DNA from: Ruminococcaceae bacterium UBA6855
Lineage (GTDB): Bacteria; Bacillota; Clostridia; Oscillospirales; Acutalibacteraceae
Direction of reading: 5' to 3'
DNA length: 19,831 nucleotides
Assembly: GCA_002451755.1 (NCBI GenBank)
Contig: DKDF01000059.1
Coordinates: 1-19,831 of the forward strand
Under the pieces are notes generated by a model, which was given only the letters and a program-made list of their open reading frames with translations, was not told the DNA's origin and did not search any database. Shown here one piece after another: positions 1 through 7,029 of this stretch; within the stretch, counting starts at the first letter, position 1, and each line of letters begins with the position of its first letter. The translations under genes and the position numbers were made by a program.

Positions 1-157
1 CTTTTGCAACGCCGACAACGTGCTCGGAAGCCCAGGTCATGCCCTCTTCCTGCTTGATGAACTTCTCTCCGGCAGCGCCGCAGATGGGGCACTTGAAGCC
101 CTCCGGAACGGAATCGCCTTCATAAACATAACCGCAAACGGGACATACGAATTTCAT
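1..157 (-). CDS. Reverse rubrerythrin (N-terminal part, runs off the window)
   Basis: Only the first 52 codons are present; the gene continues beyond base 1. The ATG at 157 follows an AAAGGAG site at a good distance. The visible protein is a rubredoxin-type domain: two Cys-x2-Cys knuckles (C5/C8 and C23/C26, in CPVCGY and CPICGA) that would bind one FeS4 iron, followed by a TWASEHVVGVAK stretch that in this family leads into the ferritin-like di-iron domain. The rubredoxin domain at the N-terminus marks the 'reverse' rubrerythrins, cytoplasmic NADH:H2O2 or O2 reductases of clostridia. The gene lies 36 nt downstream of perR on the same strand, so it is probably cotranscribed and derepressed by peroxide. 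What is inferred is the missing di-iron half. A rubredoxin alone is less likely because of the TWASEH continuation. Confidence 0.85.
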   Translation of the reverse strand, partial: MKFVCPVCGYVYEGDSVPEGFKCPICGAAGEKFIKQEEGMTWASEHVVGVAK

Positions 158-193
158 AATGATTTCTCCTTTACACTTGAAAAATTTTTATTT

Positions 194-595
194 TTATTGT
201 AAAACTCCGGCGTCGTCATCCTCCGCCGTGTTTTGCTGACAATCGGGACAGAGTCCGTAATAGATGATCTTCTTGTGCCGCACGAGCAGCCCGAGTTCGG
301 AAATATCTTCGGGCAGTCCACGCTCGACTCCGAGATCGATTATCTTCGAGCATCGCTCGCAGATGAAGTGGCTGTGAGAGTCGGTGTTGCCGTCATAGTG
401 GATGCTCTTGTCGAGCGTCTCGAGCGTCGTTATCAGCCCCATGTCGCTGAGCAGGCTCAGATTGCGATAGACGGTGCCGAGGCTTATCTTCGGCAGCTCG
501 GCGCGTACACGCGAATATATCGTGTCCGCAGTCGGGTGATCGCGAGCCGCTTTTACGACTTTCAGAACAGTATCACGCTGTGACGAATATCTCAT
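194..595 (-). CDS. perR: Peroxide-sensing Fur-family repressor PerR
   Basis: A 133-residue Fur-family regulator. The winged-helix part holds HPTADTIY (20-27) and the recognition motif GTVYRNL (40-46). Comparison from memory with Bacillus subtilis PerR puts all five regulatory metal ligands in place: H20, D68, H74, H76 and D87 (for H37, D85, H91, H93, D104). The aspartate at the last position is typical of PerR rather than Fur. The structural zinc site is complete: C79/C82 (CERC) and C116/C119 (CPDC). The protein starts later than BsPerR, lacking about 17 N-terminal residues, as clostridial homologues often do. ATG 595 is preceded by GAGAGGAAG. PerR senses H2O2 by Fe-catalysed histidine oxidation and releases DNA. 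The next gene is a reverse rubrerythrin, a classical PerR target, and a PerR-box palindrome overlaps its own promoter, implying autoregulation. Confidence 0.9.
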   Translation of the reverse strand: MRYSSQRDTVLKVVKAARDHPTADTIYSRVRAELPKISLGTVYRNLSLLSDMGLITTLETLDKSIHYDGNTDSHSHFICERCSKIIDLGVERGLPEDISELGLLVRHKKIIYYGLCPDCQQNTAEDDDAGVLQ

Positions 596-618
596 ATTGC
601 TTCCTCTCAGTTCATAAT

Positions 619-633
619 CAGTAATGATTACTG
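619..633 (-). promoter_or_regulatory. PerR-box-like operator of the perR-rubrerythrin operon
   Basis: CAGTAAT-G-ATTACTG is a perfect 7-1-7 inverted repeat. Its core TAAT-N-ATTA is identical to the core of the Bacillus PerR box (TTATAATNATTATAA). It begins 5 bp downstream of the -10 hexamer and covers the expected transcription start, where a bound repressor would block initiation. Confidence 0.8.
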
Positions 634-638
634 TTATT

Positions 639-666
639 AGTATATCATACTTTCTCTGTTTGTCAA
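639..666 (-). promoter_or_regulatory. Sigma-A-type promoter of perR
   Basis: On the minus strand the -35 is TTGACA (661-666) and the -10 is TATACT (639-644), with a 16-bp spacer. The start would fall near 632, inside the PerR-like palindrome. There is no hairpin terminator between the upstream GDPD gene (stop at 686) and this promoter, only A/T tracts, so some read-through is possible. Confidence 0.8.
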
Positions 667-685
667 TACTTTTTTAAAAATTTTT

Positions 686-1549
686 TTAGGGCGTGATACG
701 ATTTGTTGTGAAGTATCTGATACCGAGGGAATAGAGGTGCTTTAAAGTGTCTGGGTTGTCTATCGTCCACGCGGCGAGCGGGATGTCCATATCAATGGCG
801 GCGTTTATTCTGCTGTCGGTGTTCTTCGGGTTGTTGCCGTTGAATGCCGCGCGCATATTGCCGTGATTCCTGCAGAAGTCAAGCGCCTCGTCTGAAAGCT
901 CGCTCGTCAGCAGCCAGTATGTCTGCTCGGGGCATTCTTTATATAATGTATCGAGTATATCCATGTCGAACGAGATAACAATCGTGCTCTTGCCTTTGGC
1001 GGCGTAGTCTTTGAAGAACTCAACGAGCGAGTCGAGATTGTCTTTGCCGATGCTCTTTATTTCGATCATGGGCTTCACATCGGGATAGTATTCGTCGAGC
1101 AGAGCCATCGTCTCTTCAAATGTGGGGAGCCTTAGGTCGGTGTAGTTCTCTATATTCGCGCCGTTGTCGATTTTCAGCGCGCTGACTTCGTCGAGGGTAT
1201 ATTTGTTTATCTTGCCGTGGCCGTTCGTCGTGCGCTTGAGATCGTCGTCGTGCATGACTATCCACTTGCCGTCGGAGGTCGGCTCGATATCGAACTCGAT
1301 ATAGTTATATTTAGCTTCGCACGCCGCCTTGAAAGCGGGGAGGGTGTTCTCCGGCTCGATTGCGCTCAGACCCCTGTGCGCCGTGAGCGTTATCTCGTCG
1401 AGGTTTATTCCGCTGACGCTCTTTATCGAGACGGTCTCCTTCGGACGAATCTTCTTCGTGTGGAACTTCGCGAACAGTCCGCCTGCAATGCCCGCTATCG
1501 CGACGGCGCAGAGCACGCAGATAAGTATCTTTGTTTTCTTTTTCATCAT
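686..1549 (-). CDS. Membrane-anchored glycerophosphodiester phosphodiesterase (GDPD family)
   Basis: A 287-residue protein with a basic N-terminus, one hydrophobic segment (about 8-27) and then an extracytoplasmic GDPD TIM barrel. Family signatures are clear: HRG (58-60), PENT (66-69), metal ligands E85 and D87 in IEFDIE, catalytic MHDD (99-102) with TTNG (107-110), and MIEIK (161-165). GDPD enzymes hydrolyse glycerophosphodiesters to glycerol-3-phosphate and an alcohol, so this one probably acts on deacylated phospholipids or teichoic-acid-type glycerol phosphates outside the membrane. The substrate cannot be read from the sequence. The segment looks like an uncleaved signal anchor, with no lipobox and no convincing cleavage site. 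The ATG overlaps the stop of the Smr gene by 4 nt (ATGA), indicating translational coupling. Confidence 0.88.
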   Translation of the reverse strand: MMKKKTKILICVLCAVAIAGIAGGLFAKFHTKKIRPKETVSIKSVSGINLDEITLTAHRGLSAIEPENTLPAFKAACEAKYNYIEFDIEPTSDGKWIVMHDDDLKRTTNGHGKINKYTLDEVSALKIDNGANIENYTDLRLPTFEETMALLDEYYPDVKPMIEIKSIGKDNLDSLVEFFKDYAAKGKSTIVISFDMDILDTLYKECPEQTYWLLTSELSDEALDFCRNHGNMRAAFNGNNPKNTDSRINAAIDMDIPLAAWTIDNPDTLKHLYSLGIRYFTTNRITP

Positions 1550-1809
1550 TTTTCTCCCTGTCTAAGTATTATTATTGTCTGCCCGGAATTGTCGCCCGGG
1601 CGAATTTCCTTTATTCTTTTTGATTCGAGCCCGCCTCGCACGAGGGACTGCAAAACCGTGCCGCCGTTGAAGCCGTGGATTATCTCAAGGCGCGTTATAT
1701 CCGCCGAACCGTTTTCGATTAGAGACTCGAGCCGGAATTTTGCTTCGCGCTCGCGCATGCCGTGAATGTCAACGCAAAGCGTGGAGCTGCTTTTTCTCGT
1801 TATCTTCAT
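1546..1809 (-). CDS. Small Smr-domain protein
   Basis: An 87-residue protein that is essentially a stand-alone Smr domain, as found at the C-terminus of MutS2. The DxHG motif (D14, H16, G17, in VDIHGM), the following EA helix, and HGFNGGTVLQSLVR (45-58; the family HGxGxG motif followed by LR) are all present. Smr domains bind and often nick nucleic acid. Roles in ribosome rescue are established for some MutS2 and Smr proteins, but the role of this small one is unknown. The ATG at 1809 follows a GGAG site. It overlaps the GDPD gene downstream by 4 nt. The functional link between the two is not obvious and may be only a shared transcript. Confidence 0.8.
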   Translation of the reverse strand: MKITRKSSSTLCVDIHGMREREAKFRLESLIENGSADITRLEIIHGFNGGTVLQSLVRGGLESKRIKEIRPGDNSGQTIIILRQGEK

Positions 1810-1956
1810 TTTTGTCTCCGATTTTTTATTTATTATATATAGTATAAATCACATAAATTTAAAAGTAAAATGAATTTTTTTCTTATTTTGTTATCCGGAG
1901 GAATTTTACGGAAAATCAGGGAAATAATATCCTCAAAAAACGGGCGGTGACAAAAA

Positions 1957-2763
1957 ATGAAGGATTCACAGATAAGAGTGTGCGGCAGGGCGGCGCAGAC
2001 GGACTCGGGAGCGGGCGGCGCCGTTATGTTCGGCTGTCTCGCGGCGGCGGCTGTCACCGGGGGATTCATGACCGCCGGAGCGCGGCTCCTGCTCAGCGCC
2101 TCCGCAGTGACCTCCGCGCTATCTTCCGTGTCAAAGCTGCTCAGCCCCGCTGTCAATGCGGCGGCGTGCATTTTGCTGACCATTGCCGTCTCGGCTCTCA
2201 TCGCGCCGCTGCGACAGGGGATGAAGCGGTATTTCCTGTTCGGTGCTCTTGGACAAAAACGCCGCGCCGCCGAGTGTACCGCGGCGGTTCGCGGCAAACG
2301 CGCCTTTTCCGCGCTCCGCCTGCATGTCGCGCTCGCGGCGCTGAACCTCGCTTTGCGGATATTCTTTCTCCTGCCGGGCGCGGCTCTTGCGGCGGGAGGT
2401 ATATATATGCTTCTCTCGTCAGCTGTCGGCATTCTGACGATAGCCGCCGTGCTCACAGGGAGCATACTCATGCTCGTCTCGGGCTGCATATTCTGCTCCG
2501 GTGCGCGGCAGGCGTGGTCTGCGGCGGAGTATATTCTCGCCGCCGACCCTGATGTTCCGATAAAACAGGCTCTGCGCCAAAGCCGCGATATCATGCGCGG
2601 GCACTGCCGCGATTTTGCCCGATTCAAGGCGGGATTTGCGCTCTGGTTTCTCAGCTGTGTATTAATTCTGCCTGCATTCTTTGTTGTTCCGTATTACGGT
2701 CAGTCCTGCGCGGTGTGGATGACGGAGACCTTGGATTTCAAAAATAAAGTTCTCCGAAAATAA
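1957..2763 (+). CDS. Multi-pass membrane protein, DUF975-like
   Basis: A 268-residue Ala/Leu-rich integral membrane protein with about five to six hydrophobic segments (roughly 22-48, 62-86, 122-150, 152-178, 222-246). The segment AAEYILAADPDVPIKQALRQ followed by SRDIMRGHCRDF (about 190-221), then a hydrophobic stretch ending in VVPYYGQSCAVWMTE, is the layout I associate with DUF975 proteins (short acidic-proline loop, 'AL.QS..IM.GH', last membrane helix). No catalytic motif is visible and no function is known. The start has only a weak GGTGA site. A long minus-strand open frame covers the same bases, but this plus frame has the membrane topology and family motif. The codon composition is unusually GC- and Ala-rich compared with neighbouring genes. 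Confidence 0.6.
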   Translation: MKDSQIRVCGRAAQTDSGAGGAVMFGCLAAAAVTGGFMTAGARLLLSASAVTSALSSVSKLLSPAVNAAACILLTIAVSALIAPLRQGMKRYFLFGALGQKRRAAECTAAVRGKRAFSALRLHVALAALNLALRIFFLLPGAALAAGGIYMLLSSAVGILTIAAVLTGSILMLVSGCIFCSGARQAWSAAEYILAADPDVPIKQALRQSRDIMRGHCRDFARFKAGFALWFLSCVLILPAFFVVPYYGQSCAVWMTETLDFKNKVLRK

Positions 2764-2793
2764 AACTATTTGACAAAGATATACAAAAATATA

Positions 2794-2822
2794 TTGATTA
2801 TCCGCATAGAATTTGGTATTAT
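2794..2822 (+). promoter_or_regulatory. Promoter of the transporter-hydrolase operon
   Basis: TTGATT (2794-2799), 17-bp spacer, TATTAT (2817-2822), about 53 nt before the TTG start of the transporter gene. A second TTGACA at 2770-2775 lacks a good -10 at the right distance. Confidence 0.55.
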
Positions 2823-2875
2823 ATCCTGTGAAATAAATCGGGCGCGGCAATCCGCCCCGGAACGGAGGACTACAA

Positions 2876-4216
2876 TTGGAAAAGAAAAAGCTCGGAGGGC
2901 GGATTCTCTTCAACATCATCCTGTTCGGCTTCATCGGACAGGTCGCATGGGCTGTTGAGAACGTCTACTTCAACACATTCCTGTTCAACTACATCGGCGG
3001 CACAGCCGACGATATAGCAAAGATGGTCGCCGCGTCTGCAATAGCCGCAGTTGTGACCACATTCATCATGGGTACTCTCAGCGACAAGCTCGACCGCCGC
3101 AAAATATTCATCAGCGGCGGCTACATAATCTGGGGCTTCACCGTCGCCGTGTTTGCGTTCATCTCGCGCGAAAATATCGGAAAGCTCTTCAATATCTCCG
3201 ATACCTCCAAGGTTGTCGCCGCAACGGTCTGCGTCGTTATCATCATGGACTGCGTCATGACCTTCTTCGGCTCGACCTCGAATGACGCTGCGTTCAATGC
3301 GTGGGTCACCGATGTCACCGTCCCCGAAAACCGCGGCACTGCCGAAGCGGTTCTGGCGCTTCTGCCCGTGTTCGCAACCGTTATAGTCACCGTCGCTTTC
3401 GGCGTCGGCGTTGAGGCGGCAGGTTATCCCGCATGCTTCATGTTCCTCGGCGCGCTCGTCACAATATGCGGAATCATCGGTCTGTTCTCCGTAAAGGATC
3501 CGCGCAAGGGCGTAAAACAGAGCACAAACTATTTCAGCGATCTTATCTACGGCTTCCGCCCGTCGGTTATAAAAAATAATGCGGCGCTCTATCTCTGCCT
3601 CGCGTCCGCCTGCATCTTCAACACCGCAGTTCAGGTGTTCATGCCCTACATATTCATCTATGTTCAGCACTATCTCAAGTTTGACCTCAACACCTTCCAG
3701 ATAACCACACCCATAATCATCGGCGGCGCGGCGGCTGTTGTCGGTCTCGTCGTTGTAACTATCCTGCTCGGCAAGCTCCTCGACAAGGTCGGCAAGAGAA
3801 TATTCGTCTTCCCCGCAGTTCTTCTCTTCGTCGCGGGACTTGTTGCTGTTTTCTTTGCAAAGACTCTGCTCACATTCGTGCTCTTTGCACTCATTATGAT
3901 TCTCGGCTACGGTCTTCTTATGATAATCCTCAACGCCACAGTGCGCGATTACACTCCCGAGGATAAGGTCGGTCAGTTCCAGGGCGTCAGACTTCTGTTC
4001 ACAGTCACCCTGCCCATGATAATCGGCCCGAAGGTCGGCAGCTGGACTATTTCCGAGTTCTCCGGCAGATATGAGCTGGGCACCATGCTCAACGAATACG
4101 GCGAGAGCACCCTCGTCCCGATCCCGACGATATTCCTCGTCTCAGCTATAATCGCGGTGTTTATAATCGTGCCGCTTATCTTCCTTGCAAAAGTCACCAA
4201 GGAGAAGAAGGCATGA
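2876..4216 (+). CDS. MFS-type transporter (sugar/cation symporter-like)
   Basis: A 446-residue polytopic protein with about 12 hydrophobic helices. The MFS loop motif GTLSDKLDRRK lies between helices 2 and 3 (66-76), and a charged central loop (about 205-230) splits the two halves. The YFNTFLFNYIGG region and the large interhelical loops recall the GPH/MFS_2 sugar:cation symporters, but the substrate cannot be assigned. The start codon is TTG at 2876; it is chosen because a full GGAGG lies 7 nt upstream and no in-frame ATG has such a site. Its stop overlaps the ATG of the secreted hydrolase (ATGA at 4213-4216), so the two are cotranscribed and probably coupled. This suggests that the transporter imports, or exports, something connected with that enzyme. 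Confidence 0.82.
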   Translation: MEKKKLGGRILFNIILFGFIGQVAWAVENVYFNTFLFNYIGGTADDIAKMVAASAIAAVVTTFIMGTLSDKLDRRKIFISGGYIIWGFTVAVFAFISRENIGKLFNISDTSKVVAATVCVVIIMDCVMTFFGSTSNDAAFNAWVTDVTVPENRGTAEAVLALLPVFATVIVTVAFGVGVEAAGYPACFMFLGALVTICGIIGLFSVKDPRKGVKQSTNYFSDLIYGFRPSVIKNNAALYLCLASACIFNTAVQVFMPYIFIYVQHYLKFDLNTFQITTPIIIGGAAAVVGLVVVTILLGKLLDKVGKRIFVFPAVLLFVAGLVAVFFAKTLLTFVLFALIMILGYGLLMIILNATVRDYTPEDKVGQFQGVRLLFTVTLPMIIGPKVGSWTISEFSGRYELGTMLNEYGESTLVPIPTIFLVSAIIAVFIIVPLIFLAKVTKEKKA

Positions 4217-6126
4217 AAAGAATAATATCTGCGCTTCTCTGCGTTGTTATGCTGCTGTGCATCCTGCCGATGTCGGTCTTCGCTCAGGATAAGGCTACTC
4301 CGCTGATACTCGTTCAGGGCTATTCGGGTCCCTCGCTGTTCTATGACCTCGGCGGCGAAAACGAGCATCAGGTCTGGGGCATCAATATGGATGACCTCAA
4401 AAAGATAGTCATTGCCCGTATCCCCGAGCTCGCAGGCGGTCTTGCCGGCGCGGCGTTCGGCGATTATTCAAGGCTCGTCAAGGTCGTCGGCGAGGCGGGA
4501 GCCGAGCTGCTCGAACCCCTGCGCTGCAACCCGGACGGCACTTCTAAATATGATCTTTCAGTCTATCCCGAGGGTGCGGCGAACACCCGCGCATCCGTCC
4601 TCAAGGCAAAAGGTGAGGACAAATACATAGCTGAAAAAGAAATTTCCGCCGATCTCATCGAGCGCATCGGCGCGGAGAACCACTTCACTTTCACTGAGGA
4701 CTGGCGCATGGGTCAGGTCGAAAACGCCGCCAAGCTCGACAAGTTCATTCAGGAAGTGAAGGAGCTCACCGGAAGTAAGAAAGTCAATCTCTACGGACTC
4801 AGCCACGGCGGTCAGCTGACCGCGACATATCTCTATTATTACGGCGCAAAGGGCGATGTTGACCGCGCGATGATGGACGCCCCCGCGACCTGCGGCACTC
4901 AGCTCGTCGTTGACCTGTTCGAGGGCAACATCCATTTCGATGTTGCGACTCTTATCGAATATGTCGAGATAGGCTTCCGCAAGGAGTATGAATATGAGTG
5001 GCTCGTTGAGGCATTCGGCTTCGACCGCCTCAATCAGGCGTTCAACGATATTCTTCATCAGTATCTGCTCGATATTGTTATAAACTTCGGCAGCGTCTGG
5101 GATTTCGTTCCCCCCGACAAGTACGAGGAGTTCAAGGCAAAATATCTTGACCCCGTCGAGAATGCCGAATTGATAGCCAAGAGCGACGAGATGCACTACA
5201 ACGCCATGGCTCACATGAGCGAGGGCTTGAAGCGCGCTCAGGACGCCGGCACAAAGATAGCGATAATCGCGAACACCGAGCACGATATCGGCACGAGCAC
5301 CGGAGTCAACTCCGACTATATCATCGATGTTCACTCGGCATCCGGCGCATACTGCGCCCCGTTCGGCGAGAAGTTCCCGGCGGACTACAAAAAGCAGAAC
5401 ACTGTCTGCAATGACCTGACTCACTGGCATATCTCGCCCGAGCGTGATATCGACGCGAGCTGCGCATATCTGCCCGAGAACACCTGGTTCGTCAACGGTC
5501 AGTTCCACGGAATGTGCCCGTGGGACAGATACACGAGGAATTTCTATCTGACATTCTTCTTCACGGACAGAATAACGGATGTCTACTCCGATCCCGAGTT
5601 CCCGCAGTTTAACCTCGGTCAGAATCCCGCGAACGGACTCTATGTCAAGTTCGACAAGTCCACGTCGGGCTTCCACACCTCGAAAGACACCGCGCTGACC
5701 ATCGAGAGCCTCTCGGAGCAGTACGACACCGAGATAATCAGCGTCAAGGCGGACGGCATGGATGTTGACCTCTCGGCAAAGAACGGAACCGTTCTTAAAG
5801 TCGGCGAGAGCTGCAATATAGATTTCAAAAAGCACTCCCTGCCCAAGAGCACCGAGCCGTTCACCGTAACGGTCGTCTATTCGCTCAAGAACGGACAGGT
5901 GCCGTTCGTCAAGAGCCGCACATTCACATTTACGGCGATGAGCGACAGCGAATATGACAACTATGTGTTCCTGTCAGGCAAGAAAAATACACCCGGCAGC
6001 GCGGCAAACGGCGGCGGAAAAACTCCGCTGACCCCGCAGACCGGCGCGCCGATAGCGGTCTCCGCGATAACACTTCTCGCCGGCGCGGCAATGCTGCCGA
6101 TAGCCGGAAAGAAGAAAAAGAAATAA
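4213..6126 (+). CDS. Secreted, probably wall-anchored alpha/beta hydrolase (LCAT/lipase-like)
   Basis: A 637-residue secreted protein. Residues 1-24 form a signal peptide ending SVFA|QD. An alpha/beta-hydrolase core follows: LILVQGYSGPS near the start (oxyanion-loop region) and the nucleophile elbow GLSHGG (195-200, Ser197). A plausible catalytic histidine is H432 in GQFHGM; the acid is not certain. A beta-rich domain occupies about 480-580, then a Gly-rich linker, TPQTG (607-611), a hydrophobic segment and KKKKK at the very end, the layout of a sortase sorting signal with TPQTG instead of LPXTG. The family is closest in style to lecithin:cholesterol acyltransferase and secreted lipase hydrolases; the substrate is unknown. 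It is translated from an AAGGAGAAG site inside the 3' end of the transporter gene. A strong terminator follows. Confidence 0.75.
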   Translation: MKRIISALLCVVMLLCILPMSVFAQDKATPLILVQGYSGPSLFYDLGGENEHQVWGINMDDLKKIVIARIPELAGGLAGAAFGDYSRLVKVVGEAGAELLEPLRCNPDGTSKYDLSVYPEGAANTRASVLKAKGEDKYIAEKEISADLIERIGAENHFTFTEDWRMGQVENAAKLDKFIQEVKELTGSKKVNLYGLSHGGQLTATYLYYYGAKGDVDRAMMDAPATCGTQLVVDLFEGNIHFDVATLIEYVEIGFRKEYEYEWLVEAFGFDRLNQAFNDILHQYLLDIVINFGSVWDFVPPDKYEEFKAKYLDPVENAELIAKSDEMHYNAMAHMSEGLKRAQDAGTKIAIIANTEHDIGTSTGVNSDYIIDVHSASGAYCAPFGEKFPADYKKQNTVCNDLTHWHISPERDIDASCAYLPENTWFVNGQFHGMCPWDRYTRNFYLTFFFTDRITDVYSDPEFPQFNLGQNPANGLYVKFDKSTSGFHTSKDTALTIESLSEQYDTEIISVKADGMDVDLSAKNGTVLKVGESCNIDFKKHSLPKSTEPFTVTVVYSLKNGQVPFVKSRTFTFTAMSDSEYDNYVFLSGKKNTPGSAANGGGKTPLTPQTGAPIAVSAITLLAGAAMLPIAGKKKKK

Positions 6127-6131
6127 TATTA

Positions 6132-6180
6132 AAGCTCAGGCATGGCATATGATTGCTGTGCCTGAGCTTGTTTGTTTTAT
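6132..6180 (+). terminator. Rho-independent terminator after the hydrolase gene
   Basis: Perfect 11-bp stem AAGCTCAGGCA (6132-6142) / TGCCTGAGCTT (6159-6169), followed by a T-rich stretch, 5 nt after the stop codon. Confidence 0.85.
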
Positions 6181-6193
6181 ACTGTATGAGAGA

Positions 6194-6476
6194 TGAGTTG
6201 TGATTTGTCTGTCACTTTAGCCATGAAAAAGTAAAAGCAAGCGATTCAAGGATTCCGTGCCGCTTACGCGGCATCGGCGCGTCGAGGTCGCCGCACACTG
6301 AAAATTGCACGCCGCTAAAATTGTGTGGAGCTTGGGGGCGGATAATATCCGCCCCCGCCGCATAGAGTTATTGCTTTAAGCAAAGCGAAATAACCCCTCA
6401 GTCTCGGCTTACGCCGAGCCAGCTCCCCTGCAGGGGAGCCTAAATAGATTCTGCGATAAATCTCAATTTATCTGCC
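6194..6476 (+). repeat. MITE-like intergenic repeat element, short copy
   Basis: An intergenic element of about 283 bp in the 420-bp gap after the hydrolase gene, which holds no credible gene. It starts at TGAGTTGTGATTTG and ends at AAATCTCAATTTAT, imperfect inverted repeats (10 of 14). Two blocks are homologous to the reverse complement of 12062-12621: block x (6194-6244, about 39 of 51 positions identical) and block y (6256-6355, about 83 of 100 columns). Block y ends in a perfect 11-1-11 palindrome at 6334-6356. Further right are the hairpins CTCGGC-TTAC-GCCGAG and GCTCCCCTGCAGGGGAGC, of a kind I recall from many gut clostridial genomes. It encodes no protein. I infer a non-autonomous mobile element; target duplications are not clear. 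Confidence 0.65.
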
Positions 6477-6493
6477 TAAGCTGACAAGAAAGC

Positions 6494-6530
6494 ATAAAAA
6501 ACCGACCGCACAAACTTGCTGCGGTCGGTT
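6494..6530 (-). terminator. Terminator of the rsmD-coaD operon
   Basis: Stem ACCGACCGC (6501-6509) / GCGGTCGGT (6521-6529). Read on the minus strand it is followed by TTTTTTATG, about 20 nt after the stop of the last gene of the operon. Confidence 0.85.
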
Positions 6531-6548
6531 GCTGTCATATAGACATTT

Positions 6549-7013
6549 TTATTTCAGCTTTCCGTGCTCGTTGAGGAAGTCCTCGGTCAGCTGCGCCGCG
6601 TATGCGACGAGCTCGGGGCACGGGCGTTTTTTATAGTCCGCGGTGTTTCTCGGCTCGGGATCGGTTCCGGGCTGAGTCTTCACTCCCGCGAGCAGTTCGC
6701 GGCAGATTATCGAGCCCTCGCTCTCTTTGAACTTGTCCGCAAGGGCGCGGACATATGAGTATAGCTCTTTCTTTGCCTGCGCGCTGTCGGGTTCGTCATA
6801 GCCGAAGAAGAGACCTATCGCCATAAACATTCCGCTGACTCCGCCGCAGACTTCGCGCATTCTGCCCATTCCGCCGCCGAACGGCGCGGAGAGCCTGAGC
6901 GCGGTTTTGACATCGAGTCCCGCATCCTCCGCAAACGCGCCGAGCACCGCCTGGGAGCAGTTATATCCCTCGTTAAAAAGCTCGCGCGCCTTGTCCGCGT
7001 GACCTGTTTTCAT
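6549..7013 (-). CDS. C_GCAxxG_C_C family protein
   Basis: A 154-residue protein of the family named for its spaced cysteines. Here they are C19 (GYNCSQAVL), C56 in VCGGVSG (55-61, the variant of the GCAxxG motif), C104 (IICRELL) and C132 (RPCPELV). The FGGGMGRM stretch before the second cysteine is also typical. The family is widespread in anaerobes and its spaced cysteines suggest redox chemistry or metal/cofactor binding, but no biochemical function is established that I know of. It starts 16 nt after the coiled-coil gene, with an AAGGGAAG site partly inside that gene's stop region, so it is the last gene of the rsmD-coaD operon and is followed directly by a terminator. Confidence 0.8.
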   Translation of the reverse strand: MKTGHADKARELFNEGYNCSQAVLGAFAEDAGLDVKTALRLSAPFGGGMGRMREVCGGVSGMFMAIGLFFGYDEPDSAQAKKELYSYVRALADKFKESEGSIICRELLAGVKTQPGTDPEPRNTADYKKRPCPELVAYAAQLTEDFLNEHGKLK

Positions 7014-7029
7014 CTTAACGCACTTCCCT

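Noticed and set aside
1870..1950. Small 26-residue open frame (hydrophobic then basic) upstream of the DUF975-like gene
   Set aside because: No ribosome binding site before its ATG; AT-rich leader sequence can give such a frame by chance.
1833..2627. 264-codon minus-strand open frame opposite the DUF975-like gene
   Set aside because: Arg/Ala/Pro-rich shadow translation without motifs; the plus frame has membrane topology and a family signature.
4558..5835. 425-codon minus-strand open frame opposite the hydrolase gene
   Set aside because: Complementary shadow of a GC-rich gene with a signal peptide, active-site motif and sorting tail; no ribosome binding site or motif on the minus strand.
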